NCBI GenBank assembly: GCA_022702705.1 | Contig: CM040421.1 | Span: 78,300,121-78,364,120 of the forward strand | Direction of reading: 5' to 3' | DNA length: 64,000 nt | Source of the DNA: Papilionanthe hookeriana x Papilionanthe teres | Lineage: Eukaryota; Streptophyta; Magnoliopsida; Asparagales; Orchidaceae | Part shown: positions 1 through 12,117 of the stretch, one piece after another | Layout: every line of letters starts with the position of its first letter | Numbering within the stretch: position 1 is the stretch's first letter | The notes under the pieces: generated by a model | Databases searched by the model: none | What the model saw: the letters and a program-made list of their open reading frames with translations, nothing else | What the model was told of the DNA's origin: nothing | Position numbers and translations under genes: made by a program

Positions 1-1
1 C

Positions 2-1978
2 ATATCCGTCAACGGAGACGAGCAGCCAAAGAAGGATTCTACACAGAGTATGATTCCTGAAAAGGACATTAAAAACATGGTAGAATAGCAGATGCGAGAA
101 GCTTTAGCACAATCTAAGAGTGGAGCATCTATTCAGACGGGTAGACCTTACCCCGAAGAGTTCGATGCAGTCCAATATCCGAAAGGTTTCATACCACCTC
201 TGTTTAAGACTTTTGATGAAACGGGAAACCCCCGACAGCATGTCGCACATTTTCGTGCTAGTTGCTACAATGCCGGTGGGAGTGACGCTTTACTCTTTTG
301 TCAGTTCGTCAGCAGTTTGTCAGGGATTTCCTTCGACTGGTACGCAGAATTGCCAAATGATTCAGTTAAAACCTTTGCAAAATTAGAAAACCTTTTCGTT
401 AAGTGGTTTGTTGGGGCTCGGCACCACATCACCATCGGTGATTTAGTGGTGGAACACCAGAAACCGAACGAGACTTTAGTGGATTACAAACTTCAATGGA
501 GAAATTTAAGCATGAAGAGTGAACCACAACTTCAGGAATAGCATGCGATCGATATTTTGCTGAAAAGTATCCACGACCCGATAGCACTTCTCCTTAAAGG
601 ATTTACAATCAAGACTTTCGAGAAGTTGCTTAGCAAGGCCGGGAGCTTGCAAGAGGAAGCAAAACAGCTAAGTTTCGTGGACAAGACCGATAAACAGAAA
701 CCTGTGAAAACATTCGAAAAGAAGTCTGGAATCGTCGCGCCATTCAATAAGGGCAAGATACCAGTGCAGATACAACCAGAGCGGCCACAACCTAGTTATC
801 AACCACCGCAACGTACTTACCAACAACCTCAACAGGGTTATCAACAGCTTCGACCGAGCTATCAGTCGTCTCAGCATTATGAGCAACCGCCTCGTCTGTT
901 GCGTACCCTGAAAGAACTTCTAAATAGGGAATATCCATTCAAAACTGAAGCAGTAGCGAAAATGCTCCACAGTATAATGAAGACACCAGATTTTTAACTA
1001 CCAGAGCCCAAGAGGCCGGAAGAAGTCAATAAGAAAGATCATCCAAACTATTTCCCTTACCACCGGATGCTCGGGCATAAGATAGAGGATTGCATCACTT
1101 TCAAGAGTTAGCTTGACGACAATCTCCGGAAAGGGAACATAACGATCCCGAAGGAATACATGAAGGAACCCCAAAAAGGAGGTTTCGTCAATGTTATTTC
1201 AATGGATCCCATTGTTCCGATAGACCCTTACACAACCCATGATGGATGGAGTACCGCCTGGACAAAGTCTTCTAAGAAAATTTTGGATCACATCCAGACC
1301 GCTTCGGTGCGCACTGCAACTCAAAGTTCGAAACCTGCTGAGCCGGCACTATCGCTTGCAATTGAAGAACTGCACCAGAAGGAAGAGAAAATCTTAGAAG
1401 AGAAGAAAACCGAGGCTCCAAAGAGTAGACTAGGGGCTGCTTATCCTAGGATGGTTGTTTCCGATTCAGGGGAGAAATCCCTCGAACCTCTGACTCTGTA
1501 TGATTATTTGCTCGCCCCGGCGGGATCTTATAATGATAAGAGTTTTGGCATTGGCTACGTTTTGACTGTTTCTAACGATTACGTAACTAACGAAAACCAA
1601 CCTAATCTGGATCTCGATTCCGATACAAATAATGATTCTCAAATCATACTAAACCTCAATGACCACTACGAAGGAGAAGACGTTCACAAGGATGGCTACG
1701 AAAGCTCAACAAGCAACGAGTCTATTTACGAATTTCAAGGAGCTCCAATTGCGATAGAATTGGAGTTATCAGATTCCAAAGCATCGTCAAAAGAGCCAAT
1801 CGTTCCAATTCAAGAGGATACACCGGGAGATTCAACACCAGATTCAGAAGAAATAACTGAAGTCAACCTAAGAAGCGGAAAAGTTCTACCTCCGAGAATG
1901 GGTCCAAAGGATAAAGGAAAGCAGGTGGTTGTTCAGAAAGAGCCAACCCCAGCGGAGGAATTGCCTATTCGTGAATAA
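2..1978 (+). pseudogene. gag: Tat-1 gag (capsid/nucleocapsid) remnant
   Basis: Gag forms the virus-like particle that packages retrotransposon RNA. One reading frame (the frame of base 2) runs from the left edge to 1978, broken by in-frame stops near 86, 539, 995, 1111 and at 1976. The first 150 residues after 92 are a retrotransposon gag domain: a Pro-Tyr-Pro-Glu-Glu-Phe lead, a His-Phe-Arg-Ala segment, and the Trp-Tyr-Ala-Glu-Leu core. Near 1035-1105 lies a knuckle-like C-x2-H-x4-H-x4-C motif in which the first Cys has become Phe. A Gln/Pro/Tyr-rich stretch (about 770-900) and an acidic linker ending in a Leu-Arg-Ser-Gly-Lys motif (about 1870) follow. The start lies outside the window. The copy is dead, but its frame is well preserved compared with the Tat-2 gag. 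Confidence 0.8.
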
Positions 1979-1981
1979 ACT

Positions 1982-3293
1982 GAGGAACATGGTAATAAAG
2001 TAGACTACAACGTGCTAGCCCATCTTAGGAAGCTACCAGCCAAACTAAGTATATACGACGCTCTGATCCTGTCAAAGGAGATGAGGGAAGCTCTGATGAA
2101 GGCTCTACTTGATCCAGAGATTTGTTTAGCTCAAATGGCTGGTAATTCCTTAAATGAGGTTTGCTCGTTAAAAGAACAACGAGGTGTTACCTTCACGGAT
2201 AATGATTTACTACTCGGAACGGCTAATCACAATCGATCGGTGTACATCTTAGTCACTGTTGGAAAGTTTACGCTCTCCAAGGTGTTAGTTGATCCGGGAG
2301 CATCAATCAACATAATTAGCCTTCGAACGTTAGCATATTTGGAATTGATGCTCGCAACCTCGAAGCAGACAAGATGTTATTAAGAGGGTTCAATCAGAAA
2401 GGAGAAAGAGCACTCGGATCGATTACACTGTTAATGAAGACCGGTGACTTAGCAAAGACAACTGCAAAATTTCATATAATTGATTCTGAGACATCATTCA
2501 ACGCTCTATTGGGTTGGCCATGGATTCATGAAAATCGGATGGTACCGTCATCTCTGCACCAGTGCATAAAATATTACGAAGGAGGAGAACAGTGTATCAA
2601 AGGTGACTTGCAACCATTCTCCGTGCATGAAATCGGAATTCATGAAGATGCAGCCTACTACGCGCCTCCGAAGAAAATAATCTTTTCCAAAAATGTCATA
2701 CCAATTGAAGCAAAAGAAGTGCAAGACGATAAAGAGCCAGAGATTCTAGTCCAACAGTTACTCACCACTCCCTTACGGCGAGATAGTGAAGGTTTCTCCA
2801 GAACTCACACCCGAGGTCGAGGCCGGGGATGAGGTCGTGGAAGAGACATTGGAACAGTTGGACAGAAGAAACCAGTCATCAAGATTGATTGGGAGACCAG
2901 TTTCGAAGAAGAAGAAATCAAGAAAGAAGCAGCAACAGTAAATCAAAAGAAACCCCAGTTCATGATCTCTCTCGAAGATGAAAAGAATGACGAATATAAA
3001 TCAATGTACGAGAAAATTAACCATTATGTACACACTATGACCCTCACCCCAATCCATTCTAATAATATCGAGGGTAGGTGGTCAAGGAAGTGCATGGTGG
3101 CGGTACTCAACCGATCAAATTCTACCGTGGTGCTTCTTCTTCCAATACTGAAAATGATGTACAATTTGAAGATGTTACTTCTTCCGAATTAATGGAACTG
3201 CCTTTTGAGTGGTACTCTCCCTGTGTTCAGAATTTAATTCAACGTGGTGACTTACCTCGACGATGGACTAAAGGTCAATCACAACATTTTTGA
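1982..3293 (+). pseudogene. pro: Tat-1 aspartic protease and linker remnant
   Basis: The retropepsin-like protease would cleave the Gag-Pol polyprotein. The frame continues from gag to about 2345. It contains the catalytic Asp at 2291-2293 in an Asp-Pro-Gly-Ala-Ser setting, followed by the Ile-Asn-Ile-Ile strand usual for plant Ty3 elements. A frameshift near 2345 moves the frame to 2374-2832, which has the flap/C-terminal motif Leu-Leu-Gly-Trp-Pro-Trp-Ile-His. After a stop at 2830 the linker resumes at 2962, and a second frameshift leads into 3078-3293. The last part ends in a Tyr-Ser-Pro segment that in Tat-2 precedes the polymerase; here a stop at 3291 is followed by non-coding DNA. No RT, RNase H or integrase motif is visible before the LTR. 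Confidence 0.78.
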
Positions 3294-3588
3294 AATTGAA
3301 TCACCAAAATGAACAAAATGAATTTAAATCTCAATCTGAATCCTTCGATCTGAATCCTTCAATTATTCTTCAAAACGAAATCTGTTTGAATTCCTTCTGA
3401 AATCCAAATCTTTTCCTCGACTTGTCACCAGGTCGATCTTTTCAACTTGGAACACTTATCAGTTCTTTTTAAATCTTTTCTCTGCGTGTTAGAGGATCGA
3501 CTAGTTCTATTAACACGAAGCGACAAACTTTGTTCGATTTGGTTCTGATGGCATGGGACTGGGTCCCTCTTCATACCGATAAACCTTC
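3294..3588 (+). other. Tat-1 3' untranslated stretch before the array
   Basis: This AT-rich stretch follows the last protease-linker stop. I see no domain, only short words such as ctgaatccttc repeated twice. It occupies the position where Tat-2 has its polymerase genes. Confidence 0.5.
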
Positions 3589-4420
3589 GAGACTGGTACC
3601 AAATTCCAGTTCTCTCCTTTCGAGGTCGGTACCAAATTCCGACTCTCTTTCGAGGTTGATACCAAATTTCAACCTTTTAAACCTTCGAGACTGGTACCAA
3701 ATTCCAGTTCTCTACTTTCGAGGTCAGTACCAAATTTTGACTCTCTTTCGAGGTTGATACCAAATTTCAACCTTTTAAACCTTTGAGACTGGTACCAAAT
3801 TCCAGTTCTCTCCTTTCGAGGTCGGTACCAAATTTCGACTCTCTTTCGAGGTTGATACCAAATTTCAACCTTTTAAACCTTTGAGACTGGTACCAAATTT
3901 TAGTTCTATCCTTTCAAGGTCGGTACCAAATTCCGACTCTCTTTCGAGGATGATACCAAATTTCAACCTTTTAAACCTTTGAGACTGGTACCAAATTCCA
4001 GTTCTCTCCGTTTGAGGTCGGTACAAAATTCCGACTCTTTTTGAGGTTGATACCAAATTTCAACCTTTTAAACCTTCGAGACAGGTACCAAATTCTAGTT
4101 CTCTCCTTTAGAGGTCGGTACCAAATTTTGACTCTCTTTCGAGGTTGATACCAAATTTCAACCTTTTAAACCTTCGAGACTGGTACCAAATTCCAGTTCT
4201 CTCCTTTCGAGGTTGGTACCAAATTTCGACTCTCTCTCTTCCGAGATTGATACCAAATTTCAATTCTCTCTTTCGAGACTGGTACCGAATTCCAGTTCTC
4301 TCCTTTCGAGGTTGGTACCAAATTCCAACTCTCTTTCCGTGATTGATAATATATTTCAATTCTCTCCTCCGCGGCTGGTACCTAAATTCCAGTACTCTTT
4401 GTAAATCTCGAGGTTGGAAC
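3589..4420 (+). repeat. 98-bp tandem array built of three ~30-34-bp sub-units
   Basis: The word gagactggtacc (with small changes) starts at 3589, 3687, 3785, 3883, 3981, 4078 and 4176, giving a period of 97-98 bp. Each unit holds three related sub-units, each with a ggtaccaaatt- or gataccaaattt-type core followed by tctctttcgag-type sequence, so it is a trimeric higher-order repeat. After about 4273 the units become irregular and fade out by about 4420. The array lies in the 3' untranslated region just ahead of the LTR, a place where Tat-lineage elements are known to carry variable tandem repeats. Confidence 0.92.
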
Positions 4421-4797
4421 CTAGGTCCCAATTCTCATTTCAATTTCAGAATTTTCTCGAATTGATTTTAAATTAAACCTCAGTCAAAATTGGAACTCGA
4501 AAGAAATCGAAATCCAAACTCGACATTAAAACTTGAAATAGAAAATGAAATGAAATCTAAATCAAATTTCCCCAGATCTTGTGATCTTAAATTCACCTCT
4601 TTTTCCTTTCCCCAATGAGAGTTCAGGGATCTCCAGTCTTGGAGATATACTCGACACTCCCCAGCGGAAATTTTTTTTTCTCTACTATGTTCTAAGTGTG
4701 TCACTTAGACGTCTGTGTTGGTTTTGTTGATCTCTTCGGTCAACGCCAATACGCGTGGTGTTCTTGGTTAGCACACCATACCTATTGGGGCTCCATT
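4421..4797 (+). other. Tat-1 distal 3' untranslated region
   Basis: This links the 98-bp array to the LTR. Its last 60 bases hold an inverted repeat and a short G-rich tract that also occur just before the Tat-2 3' LTR. No coding potential is evident. Confidence 0.6.
4746..4790 (+). promoter_or_regulatory. Hairpin and polypurine-like tract before LTR-A
   Basis: The arms CCAATA (4746-4751) and TATTGG (4783-4788) pair, with a second inner pairing GGTG/CACC. A G-run follows at 4787-4790, a few bases before the LTR. The equivalent site in Tat-2 (46218-46264) keeps the pairing with different bases. The tract is a weak candidate for the plus-strand primer (polypurine tract). Confidence 0.55.
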
Positions 4798-4801
4798 TGT
4801 T

Positions 4802-4822
4802 GACCTCATTTTTTATGAGGTC
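4802..4822 (+). promoter_or_regulatory. Terminal hairpin of LTR-A
   Basis: GACCTCAT (4802-4809), a 5-base T loop and ATGAGGTC (4815-4822) form a perfect 8-bp stem four bases inside the LTR end. The stem recurs in LTR-B (59876-59896) and LTR-C (60505-60525), and in weaker form at the Tat-2 3' LTR (about 46274-46291). Confidence 0.7.
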
Positions 4823-7107
4823 TTTTCTCTTCTCTCTCCTTAGTACTTAGGATCTAGCCTTACGCTTCTCCTTAACTATCTTAGAGGACTAGAAATGGAA
4901 CCCACTACTTAGAAATTTAAACACCTCTTAACTCCCTTCAAACCCTACAAGTTTGATTGTAAACCCCCAAGTCACTTGGAGGGTTAAAATCAAATGTGGA
5001 AGTTTAAAAGATGAGTTCCCTATAGGACTCTGGCCTTAGGACTACCCTGGGTGGCCTGGTCTGGTGAGGGTTGACGTTCACACACATTACACTTTCACAC
5101 ACATTCCAATCCAAAAACCATTCATACCTAGCTTGACTTCCTGACTCATGTAGGTAATTCATATGGATGGACCTTAACCCCTAAACCCCTAGTTAAGAGG
5201 GTTAGGAACAACATATTGAGTACCTAAGATGAGTCCACTCATAGCACTTATGGGTTTGATGTGGCTTCATGGCTCAACCAAAGTGATTCCATTTTACTCA
5301 AACTTGATCAATCTTCATTTTTCCAAAATTTCAATTTTTGACCCCCGGAACCCTACACCCGCTAAACCTACCAAATACCCTCGAAATTGCCCAAATTTTG
5401 CAAAATTGCCTAAATTACCCAAAATTCCTCAAAACCAATCCTAAACATTCCCCCGCCCCACTCAAATTGATCATCCTTAGCCAAATATACCAAAAATTCC
5501 AAAAATACCCCCCAATACCCTCCAAATACCCAAAATGCCCTTCTTAACCAAAAATTCCATAAATTCCAAAAATTCCCAGAAAATTCCAAAAAATCCCAAA
5601 TACTCCCAATTTCATTTTGTTCAACTACACCATAAGCCAATTTTTTCAATTTAACCCACTTTTACCCCCCAATTTGACCCATTCTTAACCGAAGTGGACC
5701 CAATGTCCCACTAAACAAACCTAATTGACCTCAATTTTGGTCCAATCCAATTCTAAACTTCAATTCAATATCCCCAATGTCAATTTAGACCAAATCCAAG
5801 CCCAATTGGATTGACATTTGGATCCAATTTCAATTTGAAGCCTAAAGCCCAATTTTGGCCCATGACCTAAACCTAGCCCAAATCAACCCAATTCAACTCC
5901 AATTAACCCCAAATCTTTTCCTAAACCTTCCTAATATCACCACAAACAAAACACTAAGAATATTTGCCCCAAATTTGAACCTAACCTCCACCCAAGCCTA
6001 ACCCAAAGTCAAAATCCCCATTTTTGGCCTAAACCCAAACCTAACCCAAATGGGCCCAAATCCCAAAATCAAAGCCCAACCAAAGTTGAAAACTCTTTCT
6101 GACACTCCCATAAACATTTCTTAACATTAATTTTACATCAAATCCTACCTTAGCCTAACCTTAAACCAAGTTAGCCCAATTTGACCCACTTTGGCCCCTT
6201 TACTAAAAAGACCCACATTAAACCCAATTCAATTCAAAATCACTTCAAATTTGTTCCAAAATTTGGCATAATCTTTTACAAATCTTTCATCCACAAACTT
6301 GTTTTAAAACCTAAATGCCCACTTTTTTTAAGACACTTTAAAAGCCCATCCAAAACAATTTCAAAGGCCCAAAACCTATTTCAAAACCCATATGACATCT
6401 TCATTGGTCATCCATTTGATAAAATCACCCCCTAAGTTTTATTTAATCATTTAAACAAACCAAATGTGGCCCCATGAAAATTTTCCATCGTAATGTCTAA
6501 AAATTCAAAACCCTTTTTCATGTAATTGACCAAGCTTTGCCCCAAGCCACATGGAGCCATGGAGCCATGCATAAGCCATATGCAAGCCTTGGAAGCCACA
6601 TTCCACATCACTAAAACATTTATGGCTAGAGAGGGAACCCCTTTCCAAACTCCTTCTTAAGCCTTTTTAACCCCTTTTATGTCACACTCTAACCCATGCT
6701 TAATCAAAATTCTTGGGATGGAGACTTCTCCACCTAAAGTCAGCTGAGCCAAATGATTCATTTCAGCCCAAATCAAACTCTTGGAAGGTGAACCCAACCC
6801 ATTTCCATGGCTTGACCAAATTAAGCTCAAAATGTCCCTTCCCCCTTACCACTTAAATCAAACTCCTTTACACATGTCAAGCCTCAATTGAACTCACCAA
6901 CTTCCACACCTGACCCCACTGAGCCAGATGGTGACCTAACCCTGTCGGCCAGCCGCCTGGGTCGCTGAGAGCTCCATGTGAGCCAATTTTTGCAATTCTT
7001 CCTTGTTGGGTTGTCCCAGTCCAATTGAACACCATGGTTGTTCTTCTCTTGCATAGAGCAGCTGATCCCAAGCATCAAACCCCCCTGGGAAGCCCTCCAG
7101 CCATGAC

Positions 7108-7115
7108 TATTTAAA
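7108..7115 (+). promoter_or_regulatory. Putative TATA box of LTR-A
   Basis: The word tatttaaa is preceded by a conserved ccagccatg-type word and followed by cccaccacc. The same block occurs in LTR-B (57499-57506, - strand) and LTR-C (62859-62866). It lies about 2.3 kb from the LTR start, close to the 2.1-kb position of the TATA-like word in the Tat-2 3' LTR. Assigning it as the U3 core promoter is inference. Confidence 0.5.
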
Positions 7116-9754
7116 CCCACCACCCTCTCAGCCAAATAAGGTGATGAAAGAGACCTAAACAAAACTCTGCCAAAATTGCTCCAAGACCTTCTCCTCACCT
7201 AGAGCACTTGATCCCCATTGGATTCCAGCCCCAATTTCCCCCAGCCAAGCTCAATTTCTGAGTTCAAATTCAAGCCCAAAAATAGGACATCTCCCAAACC
7301 TCAACCAAATCCAAATTAAACTCACCCACACCTGCACAGGACCAAGAGAAGGAGTTTCCCAGTGAAAGCCCCCTCTCTAGGCCACTCAGTTTTTCTATCC
7401 TCCAAGCTTTGAAATTGGCTGTGGACACTTTCTTGCCTAGATAATTCCCCAGAGCTAGAGACTTCATCTTCAGCTTCCTTCGGTGCAATTGAAGGTGACA
7501 CAACTCTCTGATTGAAGCTAAACTTCTCAGAGCAAAGGTATGGATCATTCCTTCCTCCCGAGCTTCCAGTGATTCTCCATTTTTGTTTACTTAATTTCAT
7601 AGCATGTAAACCATATGGATGTGTTCGTCTCTTCAAGACGAATCCATAGAGCATAAGAACACGAAATTCCATTAAGAAATGAGAGAGTTCTTAAGGTTTT
7701 AGTGTGGACGGTCACGGGTGCACACTAGTCGTAGACGATGACCAGGCGTCGTCTGATCGAGCGTGTATTGAGTGGACGGTCCAGATTGCGCCGGACTAGA
7801 GAACGTTTCATGAACCGCGGGCCCCTGGAGCGCTGAGTCAGATGGCGACGTCGAATGGGAACGCGACGCGTGGGCTTTCGGAGCTGCCGAGGATGAGTCG
7901 GCGCCGCGTGGATAAGTAGAAAAATAGGATTTTTTCTATTTATTTAAATACCCAGAACATAGAAAATCCATATCTTTGTGTAAAAAAATCATAAAAATAA
8001 ACTAAAAATACTCTCTTGCTCAGTGAACAGAGAAGAATAATGTGAAAAAGAAATCAAGCTATTTTGATGAGTATTTTATTTTTAATTAATTATTTACTCA
8101 TTTCCGTATTTTGATTCTCCATTTGCATAGACAATTCACCATGGCATGAAACCATAGGGCTTTTGAAGCCTCTGATCTTAGGAGCATTCCCTGAATTTTT
8201 CAAGGTCAGAAGCCATCCCTATGGAAAGTTATGTATTTTTCAAGTTTATGTCACTATTTTTTATATTTTAATTCCAATAATTAGCATATTATTCAATAAA
8301 CTCCATAAATATTTGGGGAAGTTTCTTAGGACCAGAGGACCCTAGGATAATTATATCTTGAGTTAATTCATTAAGAATAACCCTAATTAGCCTAATTACT
8401 CAAAACTAAACTTTAATTAATTAGGGTCAACCACACATTAAGGTAACTTGAAATTAATTCTCTATTGATCATTAGGATACAGGGAGCCTTGCATAAAAAT
8501 TTGAAGTCAATTGGAAATGATTAGCCCCACTAAATGAATTAATTAAGCCACATGATCAAAATTAAACTTTAAAAATCCATAACTCTAAAAATACATTTCA
8601 AAAATTCACCAAATTGGTTTTGTGGGCTCTCTGATATTAGTGAAGTCTATAAAAATTAAAATTGGAATTTTCTAAAATTTTTCATTTTTAATGATATTTT
8701 TAATATTTTAATAATTAAAAAATAATAAAAATTATAAAAATATTAAAAATCATAAAAATGTCAAATTTGGACTCCTAATCACTTAGGAACAAACCAAATA
8801 TTTTTTCCAAGTCTCTAACTTAAGATATTGAATTTTAAATGCTTAAAACAATTTTTAATATTAAAAAATAAATGTATTTTCCAACCTTTTCACTAAATTA
8901 ATTCTAATAAATCAAAACAAAATTAGAAAATTGTAAAATTTGTTTCTCTGAACTCCTTGAGGTCGGAGAGATTTAAGAAAAATATAAAATCCATTTTTTA
9001 AATTAAATTTTATTTTATAATTAATTAACACTCCAAAACTTAAAATAATTATAATAAAAATATAATTTAAAAAATCACCAAAATTGGTCCAAGTGGTCCT
9101 CTGGTCATTAGGAATATCCCATAATTTTCCTAAGAGTAGAAACCTTTCTTGGTCATGTTGTTGAATTTCCATTGAAAACCCTTATTTTTTCACTAAAAAT
9201 AATTATATAAATAAATTAAATTCAAAAAAATCACATTTTCTCCTCTAATATCTTAATTGACATATGAGTGAAGTGACATAAAAAATTCAAGTTCATTTGA
9301 ACTCAATTTAGTGAGTTATGAAATAAATAAGCCTAAAAGGGCATAAAGGTAATTAAAGAATTTAAACCCCTTTATTAAAATTTTAGGTTTAATTAAAATG
9401 GAGGGTAAAATATTTGATTTTACCTTTCTTGGATGATTGAAACTTTGGGAAATTAAAAGGGTAGGAACCCATTAATCATTTTTAATAAACCAAAAATGAA
9501 ACTTTAATTATTTAAACAAATTTAAATTTTGGAAGATTAATGAAAATTTGAATTATTAAAAATAGGGATATAATTTTAGAGGATATTAATTCTTTAATAA
9601 GAAAATCCCTAAATAAATCACTTTAATAATATTCAACTCTTAATTAAGATTTAAATGATGATCCAAACTAAATAAATTAAAATTAAAAAAATAATAATAA
9701 AAAATAATAATCCTTAAATTAAAGGAAAGCTCAAAATATTAAGTGGTTTAACAA

Positions 9755-9935
9755 TTAAATTAAATTTGAATTAAATTAAATTAAATTAAATACAAAATAC
9801 ATTAAAATTAAAATTTAAATTAAATTAACATTTTAACAATTAAATTAAATTAAATTAAATTTAAAATATTGAAATTAAATTAAATTAAATTAAATTAAAT
9901 TCAGTTGAATTAAATTTAAATTAAATTAAATTAAC
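9755..9935. repeat. AT-rich ttaaa-type simple repeat in LTR-A
   Basis: There are repeated attaaattaaatt runs of 5-bp periodicity. The matching part of LTR-B (54580-54960) has the complementary ttaattttatttta runs, expanded to a different length. Confidence 0.8.
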
Positions 9936-12117
9936 ATCACTCAATGATAAAAGTAAAACAAGTTTAAAATATTAAGATCACTCAAACTATAAAGATTTAA
10001 ACAAAAAATAATTTGAACACTATTCTAAACTTAAAATTATTAATTAAAATCTCATAATTAAACTAAATCACTTTAAACTTTTAACTCAAACTTCAATTAA
10101 GAATGGTTAAATTCTTTAACAAACCAACTTGCCCCTAAAGGCTTTAATTATTATAACTCTTAAATAGAGTATTAAGTGAGATGTCACTTCATTCATCAAG
10201 TAATCAAATGCCCAAGTTCACTGAGCAAGAGACAAAACTTAACTAAACTCTTGGATGATTAATTCACCTATGCAATTAAATTTATTTGGAATCAAAATAA
10301 TCTCGGAAATATTAAAAAGATGTTTAGGACTCGTCCTAAGCACTTTCTCAATATGACGGGATGTTTTACAAGAAAAATTGAATTTAATTGTTCTTTGATG
10401 AAGAAAATCATCCTTAAACATAACACAAGAACACAGGAAGATAACTAGTTATAGGACTAGGACTTTGGTAGACAACCAAAACCTGTCCTTAGCTTTACCT
10501 AGGTATTTGTTGAAATATTTAAATGCCTTAACATATATTTTAAGTGCAGCTTGGGATGACAGGAAGACCCTCCAGGTACGCTTTTATTTTATTGCAATTT
10601 ACTTTATTGCAATTTACTTACATGCCCTGTACTCTACTTTTTATTTCATGTTAAACAAGACTGTTGCATGAAAACCAAAACTTTTAGGATAGTCCCTGAA
10701 CTGAAACCAAAACTAAATTAAAAGTCATCACAAGATAAAATTCACCGCCACAACATTCCAAAATATAAAATAACTCTAAATTTAATCACAAACAGAACAA
10801 CAAAACTACAATTGCATCTAAATAAAAACGTCCCGTTGAATGATCGTGAATACCTCGGATGATGTAACCCACGTGTTGCTAACGGGATTTCCCACGGTCT
10901 AAATGAAAGTGTGGAACTCATTCAGTTGAGTTTAGCAAATTCATCTGGACTAAGTGTATTCGATGAAAATAACGGTGCCGGTATGATGGAACCGTGGGAT
11001 CTTAATCGGTTCTGTTTAAACAATTTTAAGATTTGTTTTAATAAAAATATTAAAAATATTTGGAATTTAAGATTTATAAACCAAAACACTTTTCTCATCT
11101 CCTGATTATCATTTTCTAAAACTAAAACCTCTGAAACAATAAGGAGCTTGGAGCAAAGTGGGCAGCACGACCATCGTCATCAGAAAAACTCGGGTCTACT
11201 TCAGCAAAACTTTATTAGAATTAAATATCCAAGCCATAGAACTTCGAGGTAGTTTGCCTAGTGCAACATAAATCCTCAACTTTTTGTTAGGCATTTTCAT
11301 AATCATGTTATGCAAATTAAGCCCTAACCGGTCTTAGGACTCTGAGGTAGTCGTTCAATACGACATAAACCCTCACATCTTCAAGGCTACTTGTATGATT
11401 ATGTCATACAAATATAAGTCCTAATTAATTAAAATTGATAAGATTAAAACATTAAGTAAATTCCCAAATCTAAGCCAAACAATAGGATAGTTTGGGAAGT
11501 TGCCAAGATTCTACTTGGATCCTCAACTTCTCCTGCTTCTCTTCCTTTGGATTATCAAAATAAATTGTTCCAAATTTGATCCATTCCCTATTAAAATCCC
11601 CAAAATTCAATCCTTTGAAAACCTTAAACTTTGAAATTCTTGAGAGCAAAACCACTAATCATTATCGAGAGTTTTCTTAAATGATTCCCGTCATTTAAGA
11701 TGTAATTAACTATAGGGGCTTGCCCTTATAGGGAACTTTAAGAACCCAGGTAATATAAACCCTGCCTAATTCTTTTTATTAAGCATAGGAACTTGTCGTC
11801 TTATAAAGTTGGTTCGTAGACCAAACGGATGTCACAAATCTTCTAGTTTATTTAATCGAGCCCCATCATCAAGGAGTGTGTCTATTCTTCGGGATAGATA
11901 CACAGCTTGTGATGCGGCGCTCGTTTATATAAACTATTTGGGATGTGAGATCGGTTTGATTTCATATCTTAAAATTTTCAAATTTAAAATTATTTCCAAA
12001 ATCAAATACTACTTTCTAAATTATATATATATTTAAACTAAATTTAAATCTAAAATTTGTCGACAATTTATGTAGGCGACCCCCTTTAAAAAAACATAAC
12101 CTAAAAATATGCCGACA

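Larger units (their letters stand above)
1..12117 (+). mobile_element. Tat-like LTR retrotransposon Tat-1, 5' end outside window
   Basis: This is the 3' part of a Ty3/gypsy element of the Tat/Ogre type. In order it has gag and protease remnants, a non-coding stretch with a 98-bp tandem array, a hairpin plus G-rich tract, and one LTR of 7320 bp. The lineage call rests on the protease-linker region, which can be aligned by eye with Tat-2 further right in the window: both end with a Tyr-Ser-Pro segment followed by a Gln-Asn-rich tail. Unlike Tat-2, no reverse transcriptase, RNase H or integrase follows the protease. The element is probably inserted in the 5' LTR of Tat-2, since LTR-end-like sequence reappears at about 21870-22731. 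Its 5' LTR and target duplication lie outside the window. Confidence 0.8.
4798..12117 (+). mobile_element. Giant LTR of Tat-1 (LTR-A), 7320 bp
   Basis: It begins TGTTGACCTCAT and ends TGCCGACA, the usual TG...CA. Both ends were fixed by comparison with the complete solo LTR at 52399-59900 (opposite strand) and with the partial copy starting at 60501. In order it holds a terminal hairpin, a C/A-rich stretch of short ccaa-type words (5300-6450), a TATA-like box at 7108, a GC-rich block (7660-7915), a long AT-rich part with ttaaa-type runs (8400-10100) and a moderately conserved end part (10100-12117). Short open frames on both strands lack domains and are broken in the other two copies. At over 7 kb it is exceptionally long for a plant LTR. 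Confidence 0.9.

Noticed and set aside
3530..4431. Open frames on both strands across the 98-bp array
   Set aside because: They are translations of a tandem repeat whose length is not stable in frame; repetitive peptides without a domain.
5229..5649. Opposed frames in LTR-A, with counterparts at 59000-59293 and 61043-61351
   Set aside because: They come from ccaaaatt-type low-complexity sequence in the LTR; reading frames are not conserved between the three copies.
7322..7672. Antisense open frame of 116 codons in LTR-A with a partly matching frame in LTR-B (about 56950-57290)
   Set aside because: The LTR-B copy has several stops and the match follows general DNA similarity of the LTRs; no domain and no sign of protein-level selection.
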